DNA of 64,000 nt, taken from assembly GCA_023333565.1 (NCBI GenBank), contig JAJKFH010002446.1, positions 1 to 64,000 of the forward strand. Direction: 5' to 3'. The DNA comes from Puffinus mauretanicus (lineage: Eukaryota > Chordata > Aves > Procellariiformes > Procellariidae). Below are positions 44,060 through 57,195 of this stretch, in pieces. Made by a program: the position numbers and the translations under genes. How positions within the stretch are numbered: position 1 is the stretch's first letter; every line of letters begins with the position of its first letter. Under the pieces are notes generated by a model, which had not been told where the DNA came from, made no database searches, and saw only the letters and a list, made by a program, of their open reading frames with translations.

Positions 44060-45900
44060 CACCCAAAATCAAATCCCCTTGAGGTACACACCGGACTTCC
44101 CCATCCTTTCGTATCACCCATCAAGTGCATCCAGGTCCTTGAGCAAAAGCAATCCCATGGATGGGTTTTCCCTTGCCTGAGGCAGGAGTAACCCAGACTG
44201 TCTTCCCCAGCATATTTCTTATGTGCACAACAGGGACTTTATTCCCCTCTACAGTACGTAAGGGTTTGGATTGGGCAGGGCCAGCTTGAGTGACAGATCC
44301 CCTAGTGTTGACTAACCAGGTGGCTTTTGCTAAATGTGTATGCTTGAATGTCCCACCACCCATTGCTCTCAGCGTAGTCTTTAGCAGTCCATTGTATCGT
44401 TCGATTTTTCTGGAGGCTGGTGCATGGCAGGGGATGTGATAGACCCACTCAATGCCGTGCTCTTTGGCCCAGGTGTCTATGAGGATGTTTCAGAAATGAG
44501 TCCCGTTGTCTGACTCAATTCTTTCTGGAGTGTCATGTTGCCATAGAACTTGCTTATCAAGGCCCAGGATGGTGTTCCGGGCAGTGGCACAGGGCACAGG
44601 ATATGTTTCCAACTATCCGGTGGTTGCTTCCACCATGGTGAGCACATAGCACTTGCCTTGGCGGGTTTGTGGGAGTGTGATATAATCAATCTGCCAGGCC
44701 TCCCCATATTTAAATCTCAGCCATCGTCCTCCATACCAAACAGGGTTTACTTGCTTGGCTTGCTTGCTTGCAGCACATGTTTCACACTCATGTATAACCT
44801 ATGCAATAGCGTCCATGGTCAAGTCCACCCCTTGATCACAAGCCCATTTGTATGTTGTGTCTCTTCCTTGATGGCCTGAAGTGTCAAGGGCCCACCGAGA
44901 TATAAGTAATTCATCCTTATGTTGCCAGTCTAAATACACCTGAGCCACTTCAATCTTAGCAGTCAGGTCCACCTGCTGGTTGTTTTGATGTTCTTCAGTG
45001 GCCCGACTCTTGGGTATGTGAGATCTACGTGACGTACTTTTACAACCAGGTTCTCTACCCGGGCAGCGATATCTTCCCACAATAGGTTTACCTCTGCACG
45101 GCCAGTTGTTCTGCTTCCACTGCTGCAACCACCCCCACAGGGCATTTGCCACCATCCATGAGTCAGTATAGAGATAAAGTACTGGCCATTTTTCTCATTC
45201 AGCAATGTCCAAGGCCAGCTGGATGGCTTTCACCTCTGCAAACTGGCTCGACCCACCTTCTCCTTCAGCAGTTTCTGCAACTTGTCGTATAGGACTCCAT
45301 ACAGCAGCTTTCCATCTCCGATGCTTTCCCACAAGGCGACAGGACCCATCAGTGAACAGGGCATATTGCTTCTCGTTTTCTGGTAGTTTATTATACAGTA
45401 GGGCCTCTTCAGCATGTGTCACCTCCCCCTCTGGGGATATTCCGAAATCTTTGACTTCTGGCCAGTTCGTGATCACTTCCAAGATTCCTGGGTGACTGGG
45501 ATTTCCTGTTCAGGTCCGTTGTGTGATCAGTGCGACCCACTTACTCCACGTAGCATCGGTTGCATGATGTGTAGAGGGGACCTTCCCTTTGAACATCCAG
45601 CCCAGCACCGGCAGTCGGGGTGCCAGGAGGAGCTGGGCTTCAGTACCAACCACTTCCGAAGCAGCTCGAACCCCTTCATATGCTGCCAATATCGCTTTCT
45701 CAGTTGGAGTGTAGCGGGCCTCAGATCCTCTGTATCCCCGACTCCAGAACCCCTAAGGGTCGACCTCGAGTCTCCCCTGGTGCTTTCTGCCGGAGGCTCC
45801 AGGTAGGGCCATTCTCCCCGGCTGCAGTGTAGAGCACGTTCTTTACATCTTGTCCTGCCGGACTGGTCCAAGGGCTACTGCCTGAACTATCTCCTGTTTA
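44060..45900 (-). pseudogene. ERVL pol: RNase H and integrase, interrupted
   Basis: Minus-strand frames show an RNase H signature (ALFTDGSCR, near 45,340-45,365), an integrase zinc-finger-like region near 44,770-44,880, and catalytic-core segments with Asp, Asp and Glu in QIDYITLP, ESDNG and KIERYNG. In-frame stops at 44,613-44,615 (TAG) and 44,490-44,492 (TGA) fall inside the integrase core, and frame changes separate the RNase H part. It is inactive. Confidence 0.82.
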
Positions 45901-45958
45901 ATTTGTTCAAAGGCTTGTCATTGCTCAGGGCCCTATTTGAAGTCGTTCTTCTTCTGGG

Positions 45959-47404
45959 TCACTTGATAGAGGGGTTACAATCAGGCTGTAATCTGCAATA
46001 TGCATTCTCCAAAAAACCACAACGCGCTGGTGGAGACACAGCTGGTGGAGACACAGCTGGTGGAGACACAGCTGGTATTTTACTGATCACATCCATTGGG
46101 ATCTGATGACGTCCATCTTGCCATTTTATTCCTAAAAACTGGATCTCCTGTGCAGGTCCCTTGACCTTACTTTGTTTTATGGCAAAACCAGCCCTCACAA
46201 GGATTTGGACTATTCTTCCCCTTTTCTCAAAAACTTCTTCTGCTGAGTTGCCCCATACAATGATGTCATCAATGTATTGCAGGTTTTCTGGAGCCTCACC
46301 CTGTTCCAGTGCAGTGTGGATCAGTCCATGGCAAATGGTAGGGCTGTGTTTCCACCCCTGGGGCAGTCGATCCCAAGTGTACTGGACGCCCCTCCAAGAG
46401 AAAGCAAACTGTGGCCTGTATTCTGCCACCAAAGGGACTGAGAAGAACACATTGGCGATATCAGTTGTAGCATACCATTTGGCTGCCTTTGACTCCAGTT
46501 CACATTGAAGTTCTAGCATGTCCGGCATAGCAGCACTCAATGGTGGCGTGACTTTGTTCAGGCCACAGTAGTCTACTGTTAGTCTCCACTCTCCATTAGA
46601 CTTTCGCACTGGCCATATGGGACTGTTAAAGGGTGAGCGAGTCTTGCTGATCACTCCTTGGCTCTCCAGTCGACGAATCAGCTTATGGATGGGAATCAGG
46701 GAGTCTCGGTTGGTGCAATATTGCCGCCAGTGCACTGTTGTGGTAGTAATCGGCACCTGTTGTTCTTCAACCCGCAGCAACCCCATAACAGAAGGGTCCT
46801 CCAAGAGACCGGGCAAGGTGGACAGCGGTTTAATTTCCTCCATCTCCAGGGCAGCTATACCAAAAGCCCACCGGTACCCTTTTGGGTCCTTAAAATACCC
46901 TCTCCTGAGGTAGTCTATGCCAAGGATGCACGGAGCCTCGGGGCCAGTCACAATGGGGTGCTTCTGCCACTCATTCCCGGTCAGGCTCACTTCGGCCTCC
47001 AATACAGTTAACTCTTGGGATCCCCCTGTCACTCCAGAAATACAGATGGGTTCTGCCCCTTCATAGCTTGATGGCATCAGGGTACACTGTGCACCCGTGT
47101 CTATGAGAACCTTATACTGCTGTGGGTCTGATGTGCCAGGCCATCGAATCCACACAGTCCAGTAAATGCAGTTGTCCCTTTCCTCCACCTGGCTGGTGGC
47201 AGGGCCCCTCTTGTTCTTGTTACTCGCTTTTTGTAAAGTGAAGAATTCCTTCATTACAATCAGGAGTAAGATTAGCCCTTCTACTCTGTCTGGGGAACTG
47301 TTCACTGGAAACTGGACTGTCATGAGACGGGTTTTTTCTGGAAATCGGAGCAGCAATTTTCCTGGGAGAACCCCCTTGTGTGATTGTTTTTCCTTGCAAC
47401 TCAC
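45959..47404 (-). pseudogene. ERVL pol: protease and reverse transcriptase, 481-codon open frame
   Basis: Aspartic protease core LIDTGAQCTLMP lies near 47,070-47,110. Reverse-transcriptase motifs follow, including WRLTVDYCGLN and the catalytic YIDDI near 46,260-46,275. The frame stays open for 481 codons but ends early at a TGA (45,959-45,961). It contains an in-frame 15-bp tandem repeat (46,026-46,076) in the region after the catalytic motifs. It is a viral remnant inside a defective provirus, not a host gene. Confidence 0.9.
46026..46076. repeat. 15-bp tandem repeat inside ERVL pol
   Basis: Three perfect copies of GCTGGTGGAGACACA plus a 6-base partial copy. Being a multiple of three it inserts Pro-Pro-Ala-Val-Ser units in frame. 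Confidence 0.97.
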
Positions 47405-48770
47405 GTACCCATGCCTCTAGGGTCGAGGTAGGTTTTCCATCCCACTTCCTCATGTCCTCTCTGTGGTCATGCAGGTAAAACCACACGGTGCTCCGGGATG
47501 TGTGTCCACGGTATCTTCTCTCTTGAGCAGAAGAACGCTGACTCCTAATAGGTGAGATACTGGTCCATACAGGTGGAGACTAGAACCTATTCTCTTTGAG
47601 TTGCTGGACCTCCTGGAATGGTTTCTCCACAGCTGAGACAAGGGAGGAAGAGACACTTTCTTCGTATTCCCAGAGTCTGCCAATCGCTTCATCCACCATC
47701 GGTGCATCTTTGTCTTTCTAGATCAGTATTGTCAATGAATCAGCATGACATCGGTGTGCTCTGTACTAACTTCTGCCACATGGGTTGTGTGCACTGGACT
47801 TCAACTGGATCTTTGGATAATTGCTCAGGTCACTATAAACCACCTCCAGCATGACTAATTCCCTGAGGTACTGGATACCTCTCTCCATGGTGGTCCACTT
47901 GCCTGGGTGACATATAACATCTTCCTTGAAGGGATACCTTTCCTTCACGCCTGACAGGAGTCACCTCCAGAGACTGAGGGCTTGTGCCCCTTTTCCAATC
48001 GTTTTGTCAATGGCCCCTTGCCTAGAAAGGGATCCCAGCTGCTGGTTCTTTCCCCTCTAATTCAGGCTACTGGGCCCATTATCCCAGCATCGGAGCGGCC
48101 AAGTAAACTATGTTTGCCTGGATCGACAACTGAAATCTTTTTGCATATCTCACAGCTCACTCAGGGATAGAGATCAGGTGGCTTCCGTCTCGTTTACAAG
48201 TTCTTCCTCTTCCTCCTCTTCTCCTTGTGATGGCCCTGCTTTTTCATCATCCCTTTCTAGACGAGCTGACTTTTGCCTCCAAGATTTCTTCTTACATATA
48301 GGGGCGACAGATACCAGCAAGGGTTGGTCCTCTGGTTCAGCTGCAAGGCCCATCGCTGGGGTTGGAGTAGCCGCAATGCCTGTCGTTTTGTCATCAGATC
48401 CAGAGACCTTCTCTTCCCCTTGAGCATTCTGAATAGTGTTGAACAGGGCTCAGTAGGCATGGGCCAGGCCTCAGCACATTGCAGTGATTTGTGTCTCTGG
48501 AATCGCCAGGGTGACAGCATACTTTTTCCAAATATTTTACTAGTTTTTCAGGATTCTGCACTTGTTCAGGGGTGAAGCTCCAAAACACTGGAGGTGACCA
48601 CTGTCCTAGGTACTTGCCTATGCTATCCCACACACCCTGCCACTCATAACTATCCAGCCTCGGGGCAGATCTCTGGGTGGTATTCTTAAATAGTTGTTTA
48701 ATCTTAAACAAGGCCTGAAACACATTCAAGAGACATAGCAATAGGAACAGTTGGTTTGAAAATCCCAAGC
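47230..48770 (-). pseudogene. ERVL gag remnant
   Basis: Several short minus-strand frames in succession. One near 48,394-48,768 includes TPEQVQNPEKLVKYLEK, which resembles ERVL gag as I remember it. Nothing longer than about 125 codons is open. Assignment rests mainly on position between the 5' LTR and protease. Confidence 0.55.
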
Positions 48771-49209
48771 ATATTCAAAATTCTCAAGAACTATTGTAAT
48801 CAGCCTGGAGGAGAAAGGGAAGGTGAAGGAAGGTGTCTCCCCCGTAGATTGGCTCTCCGAGAAGAGGTAAAAAGTGTAATTATTAATAGTTTTTGAGAGA
48901 TAGCTCCTGAAGCACAGGGGTGACAGCAGTGCTGTGTACAATCTCACAACAAATAATTACACAGTACAGCAAAACGATAACCTTAATCCACCTCCCAGAG
49001 GTGATAGACAGCACATGAATACTGATAAACAGTATATACAGCAAATAAGGTGTTACATAACAAGTCCGAGAACAAATCCAACAACTCTGAGAGCAAATAA
49101 ACCATTGTGACCAGCGACTACTAAACTTAACAATTTTTTTTTAACACACTGGGGTCAAATCTGTTGTTATCTCAATCCTTTGAGCTCCACATTGCTTGCC
49201 AAAAAGGAG

Positions 49210-49771
49210 TGTTGTGGTTTAACCAGGCAGGCGGCCAAACACCACATAGCTGGTCGCTCACTCCCTGCCCCCTCCCCTGTGGGATGGGAGAGAGAAACAA
49301 AAAAAAAGTAAAATTTGTGGATTGAGATAAAGACAGTTTAACAGAACAGAAAAGAAAGGGAATAATAATAATACTAGTAATAATAATAATAATTAAAAAA
49401 AAAAAATACAAAATAAGTGATGCACAATGCAGTTGCTCACCCCAAGCTGACCAATGCCCAGCCAGTCCCCGAGCAGCGATTGCTGTTCCCCAGCCAACTA
49501 CCCCCAGTTTATATGCTGAGCATGACATCATATGGTATGGAATACCCCATTGGCCAGTTGGGTCAGCTGTCCTGGCTATGCTCCTTCCCAGCTTCTTGTG
49601 CACCTGGCAGAGCATGGGAAGCTAAAAAGTCCTTGACTAGGGTAAGCATCACTTAACAACAACTAAAATGTCAGTGTGTTATCAACATTATTCTCATACT
49701 AAATCCTAAACCACAGCATTATACCAGCTACTAGTAAGAAAATTAACACTATCCCAGACGAAACCAGGACA
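49210..49771 (-). repeat. 5' LTR of the ERVL provirus
   Basis: 562 bp, TG...CA on both strands' reading (minus: TGTCCTGG ... CCACAACA). A TATA element TATAAA lies at 49,508-49,513 on the minus strand, and the expected polyadenylation-type region is AGTTAAACTGTC near 49,340. An ATT/AAT microsatellite (about 49,361-49,392) sits between them. Confidence 0.9.
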
Positions 49772-50386
49772 GATGCATTCCCAAAAGTGTCAAAAAGTTC
49801 ACCTGAAATATTCTAGTGATGATCTGTTAACCACTTATAAGGACCTTGGATGTCTTCAGATGCATGTCATGGACTGAATATGGACAGCTATGGACATGGA
49901 TGACGATGGCTGTCTGTCATCTTCTACACCATTTTTTCCATTGCTAAGTGTATATGTTAATATATTAAGTGCGATTGAGTGTGGGTTACACTATTAAAAG
50001 GCAATGATTTCCAGAACTAGATAATGGTGAGGTCCACTGATGTTCTGGTAGTCTATACTAAAACTACAGTATTGATCTTTAAAGACTTTTTTTCTTAAAG
50101 CAGTTTAAAATTGAGTAAATTCATTTTAGTGTAGGACACAGCAGGCTAGTGCACAGAGGCACAATATCCCTTGTCATACATCTGAAACAAAATTACTAAT
50201 TCATCAAGTAATGCCATCAGGACAAGAGAAGCATACTAAACATATTTAAAATGGGGAAGTGAGAAGTATTAAGCTTCGGAAAATCTTATTAAGTGCTTGG
50301 CTTGCTCACTATGAAACAGAGTATCTCTTTTTGAGTACTCCCGAGATGCTTAAATGATGTTTCTATCCTGAAAGGTATCAAAATGA
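49772..50386. other. Intergenic - no gene seen
   Basis: Flank of the provirus. The five bases next to the 5' LTR are GATGC, which would be the target-site duplicate if the other end were intact. Confidence 0.55.
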
Positions 50387-50440
50387 ATGGACTCGATGAT
50401 CTTGGAGGTCTTTCCAACCTTAATGATTCTATGATCCTAT
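50387..50440 (+). mobile_element. CR1 3' tail remnant
   Basis: GGACTCGATGATCTTGGAGG followed by TCTTTCCAACCTTAATGATT and CTATGATCC. Only the last 54 bases of a CR1 insertion. Confidence 0.88.
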
Positions 50441-53400
50441 AAAAGCATCAGCAAATTCCTCAGATTTGCTCTTGCATTTGTGCCACTGTATTTGTTCACA
50501 CAGCTTTTTGCTTCTGTTGGTCATGGACAGCCAACATTAACAACAGTGTACATGAGGCAGATGAGTTCTAAAGCCTGGCCAAACCAGAAATGCCCATTCA
50601 GTCACAACAAGTTATGACTCTGCAAAAAAACTGTTCAAGATGACAGATGAAAGTGAAGATCCAGTTCAGCCTATTAAAACATTTTCAGAATTAATGACAC
50701 ATGATTGTGTCATGCTGTTATGAATGTGAATGTAATAAGAATGGAAATGTGTATGTGTTTAAGCACTGGAAGAAGAAGCAGAACAAAGGTTGAAAGAACA
50801 GCACACAACTATAATGAAGAACACTGCTCCCAAGACTGCTCCCAGGGATAAAGTAGAAAAGTGTTGTTTACAACCAGAAAAAAAGGCCTGCACTCTGCTA
50901 AGACCACAGCACAGATGACTTGACAGTGGAAGACCCTGCATCCTGATATCAGGCGGATGGCAATGAAGCAGCAGCATATTATATATACCATTCCTTTTCC
51001 CATTAGTTCACCAAGAAAACAGACTAAAGACATAATTCAAATGGAGAAAAACAGTAATGAGCAGTAATCAGATCTAAGGTTTAAGAAAGCTGAAATACGC
51101 CATATTCTGTGGCAAAGGACCATGTCTTAACAGCCAATGACTACAAAAGGATATACATATCTGTCCAAAGTAATTTGTCACCACCAATCAAGAAGAAAAA
51201 AAATGCATTTAGAGATTTTATAAATAAGTATCCCTCTCCTTTCCCATAAGATCCCACATTTAATTTTATTACATAAGTTTTCTTACAGACTGATATGCCA
51301 CTGATTACAAACTGATTTGTGGCAGGGGGCACGAGTTAAGACGACCATTTTTATACTTGTGATTCAGAGGCAGAAAGAGAAGCACAATCATGCACATCCT
51401 TCATATTCTTTATTCACTCCCTGAAGATAAACTACACCTTCAGATTCAGTTTTGAGTTTCTTATGCTTTACTGTGTTTTTCTCATACATGGAATATGTTT
51501 CCTAGAATAAATATTTGAACTCTTGACTTGTGCTGCTAGAGGAAGAAACCAAAAAAGACACCCCTGAAGAGGACATGAGCGTAGTTCCCTTTGGGCCCGA
51601 TTTGAAATCTGGAAAAAAATCAATAACGTCTTTCACTTCTGATTAAGAGATTATAAATAATGTTACAATTTACCTTACTTGCTGGCTGCTCTGACTTACA
51701 GGAGAAACAAACATACTGTTTATGGCTGACTATCAGGAGGAGGAGGAAATCAAGCAGTTTCATCCCTGGCAAATCTAGCTGACCATATGCTACTGATCAT
51801 CCACTGAAAGTACAGCCAGAAACATAACCATGGTAACATTATTTTTTATTACAAATGATTTATACATTCTTCTTGTCTCTTTTATCTATTCCTTACCTTG
51901 TGCCCTGGCCATGGTGCTGAAAACAAAAACGAGCTCAGGCAAATGTTTCTGTTAAGTTTCTTTACTGCAAGAATGGGGCATAACCTCCTCACCTGTGGAG
52001 GTGTGGGGCCAAAATCTCAACTGAAGTAAAACCGTAAAGTTCATTGGACCTAAACCACTCCACAACATGCTGCATTCAGAGGCCTTAAGAACATATATTA
52101 AGCACATGCTACTAGTCTTTAGTCAGTATTCTTCTGAAGGAAGACTTCAGAATGAAATACAGTCACTTGCACATAAAGAATAATACATTGCAAGAATAGA
52201 TGCAATTCACCACACTCCAAGAACCCTATCTTGGCCATTTCTATTTATGCAGCCCCCATAGCCTCTCAATAAAGGTGATGATGAATATGGACACCCTAAC
52301 AGGGTAACATAATATTTGGGACAGTCCTATCTCATGTAACAATGGGATTTTTGATCAGTATTCCTTTCATTAAGTCTTTTCTTCAGCAAGCCAGAATACA
52401 GCATTGTAGTGTTTGCAGTACAGTCCCATAGTTAGTCTGTCTGGCTTGAACTCGGAGTAGATGAACACTCTCCAGAAAGCATGTTTAGTCAGTAATTCAT
52501 TTTTTCAAACTAATTTAAAAGGTTTTTGGTTTTGGGGGTGGTGGCGGGTTTTTTTCCAGGTGTATGTTTAAGAGTGCATTCCACCATCTTAAAAAAAAGT
52601 GTGAGAAAAAACAGTGCCAGTTCTTTTGAACATATAACTGCTGTGCATGTACACTACTAAGCAGACACATACTCTGTTCTCTCAGTCTTATCTGCTCTCT
52701 CTCCTTCTTCTGACTCCTTCCTCTACTTCTGCCTCTTCCTACGTTGCATGTATAATCAAAAGTGCATTAACATAGTCCTAACATGTAACCAGCATCTTCC
52801 CTAAAGTAGGACAGGATTCTGTGTCTACAGCTAGTACTGTGATTTTTGTTAGTATAGTGATTTTTGCTCAGTTTTAAGCACTGTTCAGTGCAGAAGAAGT
52901 TCTGAAATCCTCTTTGGGATTACCAGAAAAATGTGTTATGTAGGAAGGGAAAAATACACCAATATTCAGCACTTTCTGCCAAGATTGGACTTGTGAAATA
53001 AAAGCCCCAATTTGCCCCACAATTAGAACCAGTAACTAATCCTCTCACTCTGAGGGCTTGACTGCTTATTGCTGTCTCTTCCCATCAGTTTTGCAGTGAG
53101 ATGTTATGTAATGTGTGGGTACTTGGTAGACGACTTCTACAGGGTTCATTTCTTAGACAAGACTTGCCTTTTCACCTCTATTTACCTACTTTATTTAAAT
53201 GTATCCTTTAACTGAACTGCTTATGTACACAATAGTTTTATAGACCCTAGTGCTAGTTCCTTTTTACGTCATAAAAGTTATTTCAAGCTATTGCAAAAAA
53301 AGACTGACAAATAAAAACCACATTAAGAAAGAGTGAATATAAAACTATATTTGATCAATCATGCACATATTGGTTTTTCCTGTCAAAGAATACAGACAAA

Positions 53401-55975
53401 TGTGATTGAAAGATATTGCCTAATTCATCTGAATGCAGAGACACATTTTATTGTCTCTGCTCTTTGCAGACATGCTTGCTTTCTGGAGTATTCTTTTTAT
53501 TTTCTTAAATCTAGCTGTAAATTACTCAAATGGTGGCATTTGCAGGAGCTTCCACTGTATAGTCTCCTTCTCTTATTTTTGAATTCCAGAAATAATTTAT
53601 ATTCCACTTTTTGACATCTATAAGCTTTGAGTAACTGCGAGCAAGTGTTAAATTTCCCTTGGTAGCTATCTACAGTTCTAATTTTTCCTTATTCATGAGT
53701 TAATCATGTTGGTACACTGAATAATTATGCCCTTCTTAAACATATGGCCATCTTTAGTGTGTAATAAACATACACATTTTGACAGTAGAAAAACTAACAT
53801 ATATTGTTAATACCTGCATTGCAATACATCGTCAGGGACAATCTAATATTCTTCATCAAAAAGAGAAGGAAATATGTTGATGACTGGACTACAATAGGAT
53901 AGTAATCAATAGAAAAAAGCCCTGCAATCATTATACGTGCATTTATATGCATACATGACATAGATTGACCAGTCCCTTCACATTTGGTACCATTAGTACC
54001 ACATGCCTTCTAGCTCATTGTAGTGACCCCAATTTTTTAAAGAAACAATTGGGTGGGAAGCAGAGTTTAAGGAGTAATAAATAAGAGTATGGCATTACAG
54101 CTTAGTCTTTTCCTTTTATATGCCATCTTAAAGTCACAGTAAAGTCACTGCACACCCAGTGTGTGAAGAAACCTTCACAAGCATGGCAACTTTTCTAGTG
54201 ATCACACATAAAGGAAACATGATTGGAAAAAAGGTTAAAAGATAAATACCGAGAAAGTTTGCACATAAGAAGCAAAAGCATGAAGTTTGAAACAGGTATC
54301 ATGGTTTGCATAGTACTGTACACTGTAGACCATTAATCTTCTTAATAATTGTTAATGGGATTTAGAGTCTGTTTATATCTTGGCCAGAAATTGAAAACCA
54401 ACTTAGATAATTGTACTGAGGTTAAATCATTATAACTTTAGTAGTACACATATGAATGTGCTGTTTTCTTTCCAGCTTCTATAGGCAGGCATTCATCTGA
54501 CTCAAATCATAATCAAATGCAGCAATAATTCATATATTTTTCATTACTGCCAGTGGTCACTCTGCATCAGCAAAACTATGATGAGACAGGGTGAAGAAGC
54601 ACAAACTGGTACTGACTGTGTTATATCAACTCTATGGTATACTAAGTGCTTTATGCCCCCAGGTATAGACATTTATTCTCTTCCTTAAGTACTGAAGTAT
54701 TTTTTCAGTTTAAAAGTAGATACTTCACATCATGTTTCAGTGCACACACTCATTTTCAGAACAGTGAAAATTAGAAAATAATTACCAGCTCTGTGCACTA
54801 AATGTTCTTCCAATCCTACAAATACAGCCCGCTGCTTGTACAACTATCTTACCAGACACCTTAACTCTATCTTCAACAAAGGATTTCTGCCTTCCAGAAT
54901 TGTATTGTAATAAGCTGCACTAACATGCAGTTCAACAGGTGAATGATATTTCATTTGTCACAACACAGACATGCACTTTCAATTTATTGGACATAACACA
55001 CTTGTTTTTCATTAACTGGATTCTCAACCAAAAGATAAGGCCATTAATAGCCAGTCATTGCTCTTTGTGGAGGAAAGCATCTCTGAAATTGGATCACTTT
55101 GGTACAGAGAAAACTCAGACAAGCTCTGGGGAAGAACACTGAAGAAAAACTGATAGGTCTTAAGAAGTAGTTTTAAATTCTTGAAACACTGTAGTAATAC
55201 CGAGATACTGAAAATGAAAACTTTTTTTACAACAGAGAAAGAACAGTACTCTCATTAAAGTAGCTGCCTGGCCCAAGATAAACACCCAGTAAGGACAGTC
55301 ATTATTTAATCTCTGCCCAGTTTCTGAAGGGAACAAACAATAAACTTTCCAGGAAGAGCTGAAGAATTAACAACAGCTGCTTGCCACAGCTGATAAAAAA
55401 ATAATGATTATGCGATAGCACATATGTGGAGTTTGCACCCATCTTCACATTTGTGACGACTTATGGCAAGTTCCTGGTGCAAGGAAAGGGAGTTCCGGTT
55501 TTGTAAACAAGTGACCTTCTTACAGCTGTATGAATATAGGATTCTACTAACCATTTCCTAAGAAAATTAACCTCTTCTTGTGACACAAAAATAGACAGTT
55601 CTCATACATCATAACATAGTGATATTATGTTGTTTGTATGCAACAAAGTATGTCAATGGGTTTTGACTGTAACCATAGGTTAAAATGCCACATATTCTGT
55701 TGCACAGTGTGTTTTGTTAAAATCATACTGAAATGAAGTGACTGTTAAAACATCTGGATTGAAAACAGGGCTTCAAACAGAACTTTAAAATGTGAAAAAA
55801 ACCCTGTATTTTTTAGTTTATGTTCCTACATTTAGGCTCGCTAGTACAATATATTGTCCACTTTAATACGTTTTACTTAATATACTTAAGTGCATAAGTA
55901 TATTTTATTTTCCAACATTTTAATCTATGTGCCTTATTGCTATTAATTTAAAATAATTTATATTATTAATTTTAT
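50441..55975. other. Intergenic - no gene seen
   Basis: 5.5 kb of AT-rich sequence without a supportable gene, RNA or interspersed repeat that I recognise. Frames reach at most about 93 codons and show no domain wording. Confidence 0.6.
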
Positions 55976-57195
55976 AGAATCATAGAAAAGTTTGTGTTGG
56001 AAGGAACCTTTAAAGGTCAGCTAGTCCAAACCCCCTGCCATGGACAGGGACATCTTCAACTAGATCAGATTGCTCAGAGCCCCATCCAACCTCACCTTAA
56101 ATGTTACCAGGGATGGGACATCTACCACCTCTCAGGGCAACCCATGCCAGTGTTTCACCACCCTCATCATCAAAGATTTCTTCCTTATATCTAGTCTGAA
56201 TCTACCCTCTTTTAGATTAAAACCATTACCCCTTGTCCTGTCGCAACAGACCCTGCTAAAAAGCTTGTCCCCATCTCTCTTATGAGCCCCCTTTAAGCAC
56301 TGAAAGGCTGCAATAAGGTCTCCCTGGAGCCTTCTCTTCCCCAGGCTGAACAACCCCAACTCTCTCAGCCTTTCTTCACAGCAGAGCTGTTCCATCCCCC
56401 CTGATCATTTTCATGGCCTCCTCTGGACCCGCTCCAATAGGTCCATGTCTTTCTTGTGCTGAGGACCCCAGAGCTGGACGCAGCACTGCAGGGGGGGTCT
56501 CACCAGAGCAGAGGGGCAGAATCACCTCCCTCGACCTGCTGGCCACGCTGCTGGTGATGCAGCCCAGGACACGGTTGGCCTTCTGGGCTGCAAGCACACA
56601 TTGCCGGCTCACGTCCAGCTTTTCATCCACCAGTACCCCCAAGTCCTTCTCAGCAGGGCTGCTCTCCATCCCTTCATCCCCTGCCTGTATTGATACCGGG
56701 GGTTGCCCCGACCCAGGGGCAGGACCTTGCACTTGGCCTGGTTGAACCTCATGAGGTTCACATGGGCCCACTTCTCCAGCTTGTCCAGGTCCCTCTGGAT
56801 GGCATCCCATCCCTCAGGCGTGTCAACCGCACCACTCAGCTTGGTGTCATCTGCAAACTTTCTGAGGTTGCACTTGATCCCACTATGTCATTGATGAAGA
56901 TATTAAACAGTACTGGTCCCAATACGGACCCCTGCAGGACACCACTTGTCACTGATCTCCATCTGGACATTGAGCCGTTGACCACTACCCTCTGGATGCA
57001 ACCATCCAGCCAATTCCTCACCCACCAGACAGTCCATCCATCAAATCCATATGTCTCCAGTTTAGAGAGAAAGGTGTTGTGGGGGACCATGTCAAAGGCC
57101 TTACAGAGGTCCAGATAGACAACATCTGTAGCCCTCCCCGTGTCCACTGATGTAGTCACTCCCTCATAGAAGGCCACTAGGTTGGTCAGGCAGGA
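55976..57195 (-). mobile_element. CR1 LINE, 5'-truncated, 1.2 kb
   Basis: Starts with the reversed tail AGAATCATAGAAAAG and extends into the reverse transcriptase. Minus-strand frames include [36 protein letters not shown] and the downstream [17 protein letters not shown]. Frames are broken at several points, so it is inactive. Subfamily close to intron 11 copy 2. Confidence 0.95.

Larger units (their letters stand above)
43215..49771 (-). mobile_element. ERVL-type endogenous retrovirus (provirus, defective)
   Basis: Two related LTRs flank a 5.6-kb interior whose frames read on the minus strand as gag remnant, protease, reverse transcriptase, RNase H and integrase. No env is seen between integrase and the 3' LTR, as expected for class III (ERVL) elements. 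pol is broken by stops, and gag by several stops and frame changes. The LTRs have clearly diverged from each other, so the insertion is not recent. The 3' LTR lacks its outer end, so target-site duplication cannot be tested. Confidence 0.9.

Noticed and set aside
49176..49209. Possible tRNA primer-binding site inside the 5' LTR of the ERVL
   Set aside because: A TGG-starting stretch lies about eight bases inside the LTR end rather than right next to it, and I could not match it to a specific tRNA 3' end.
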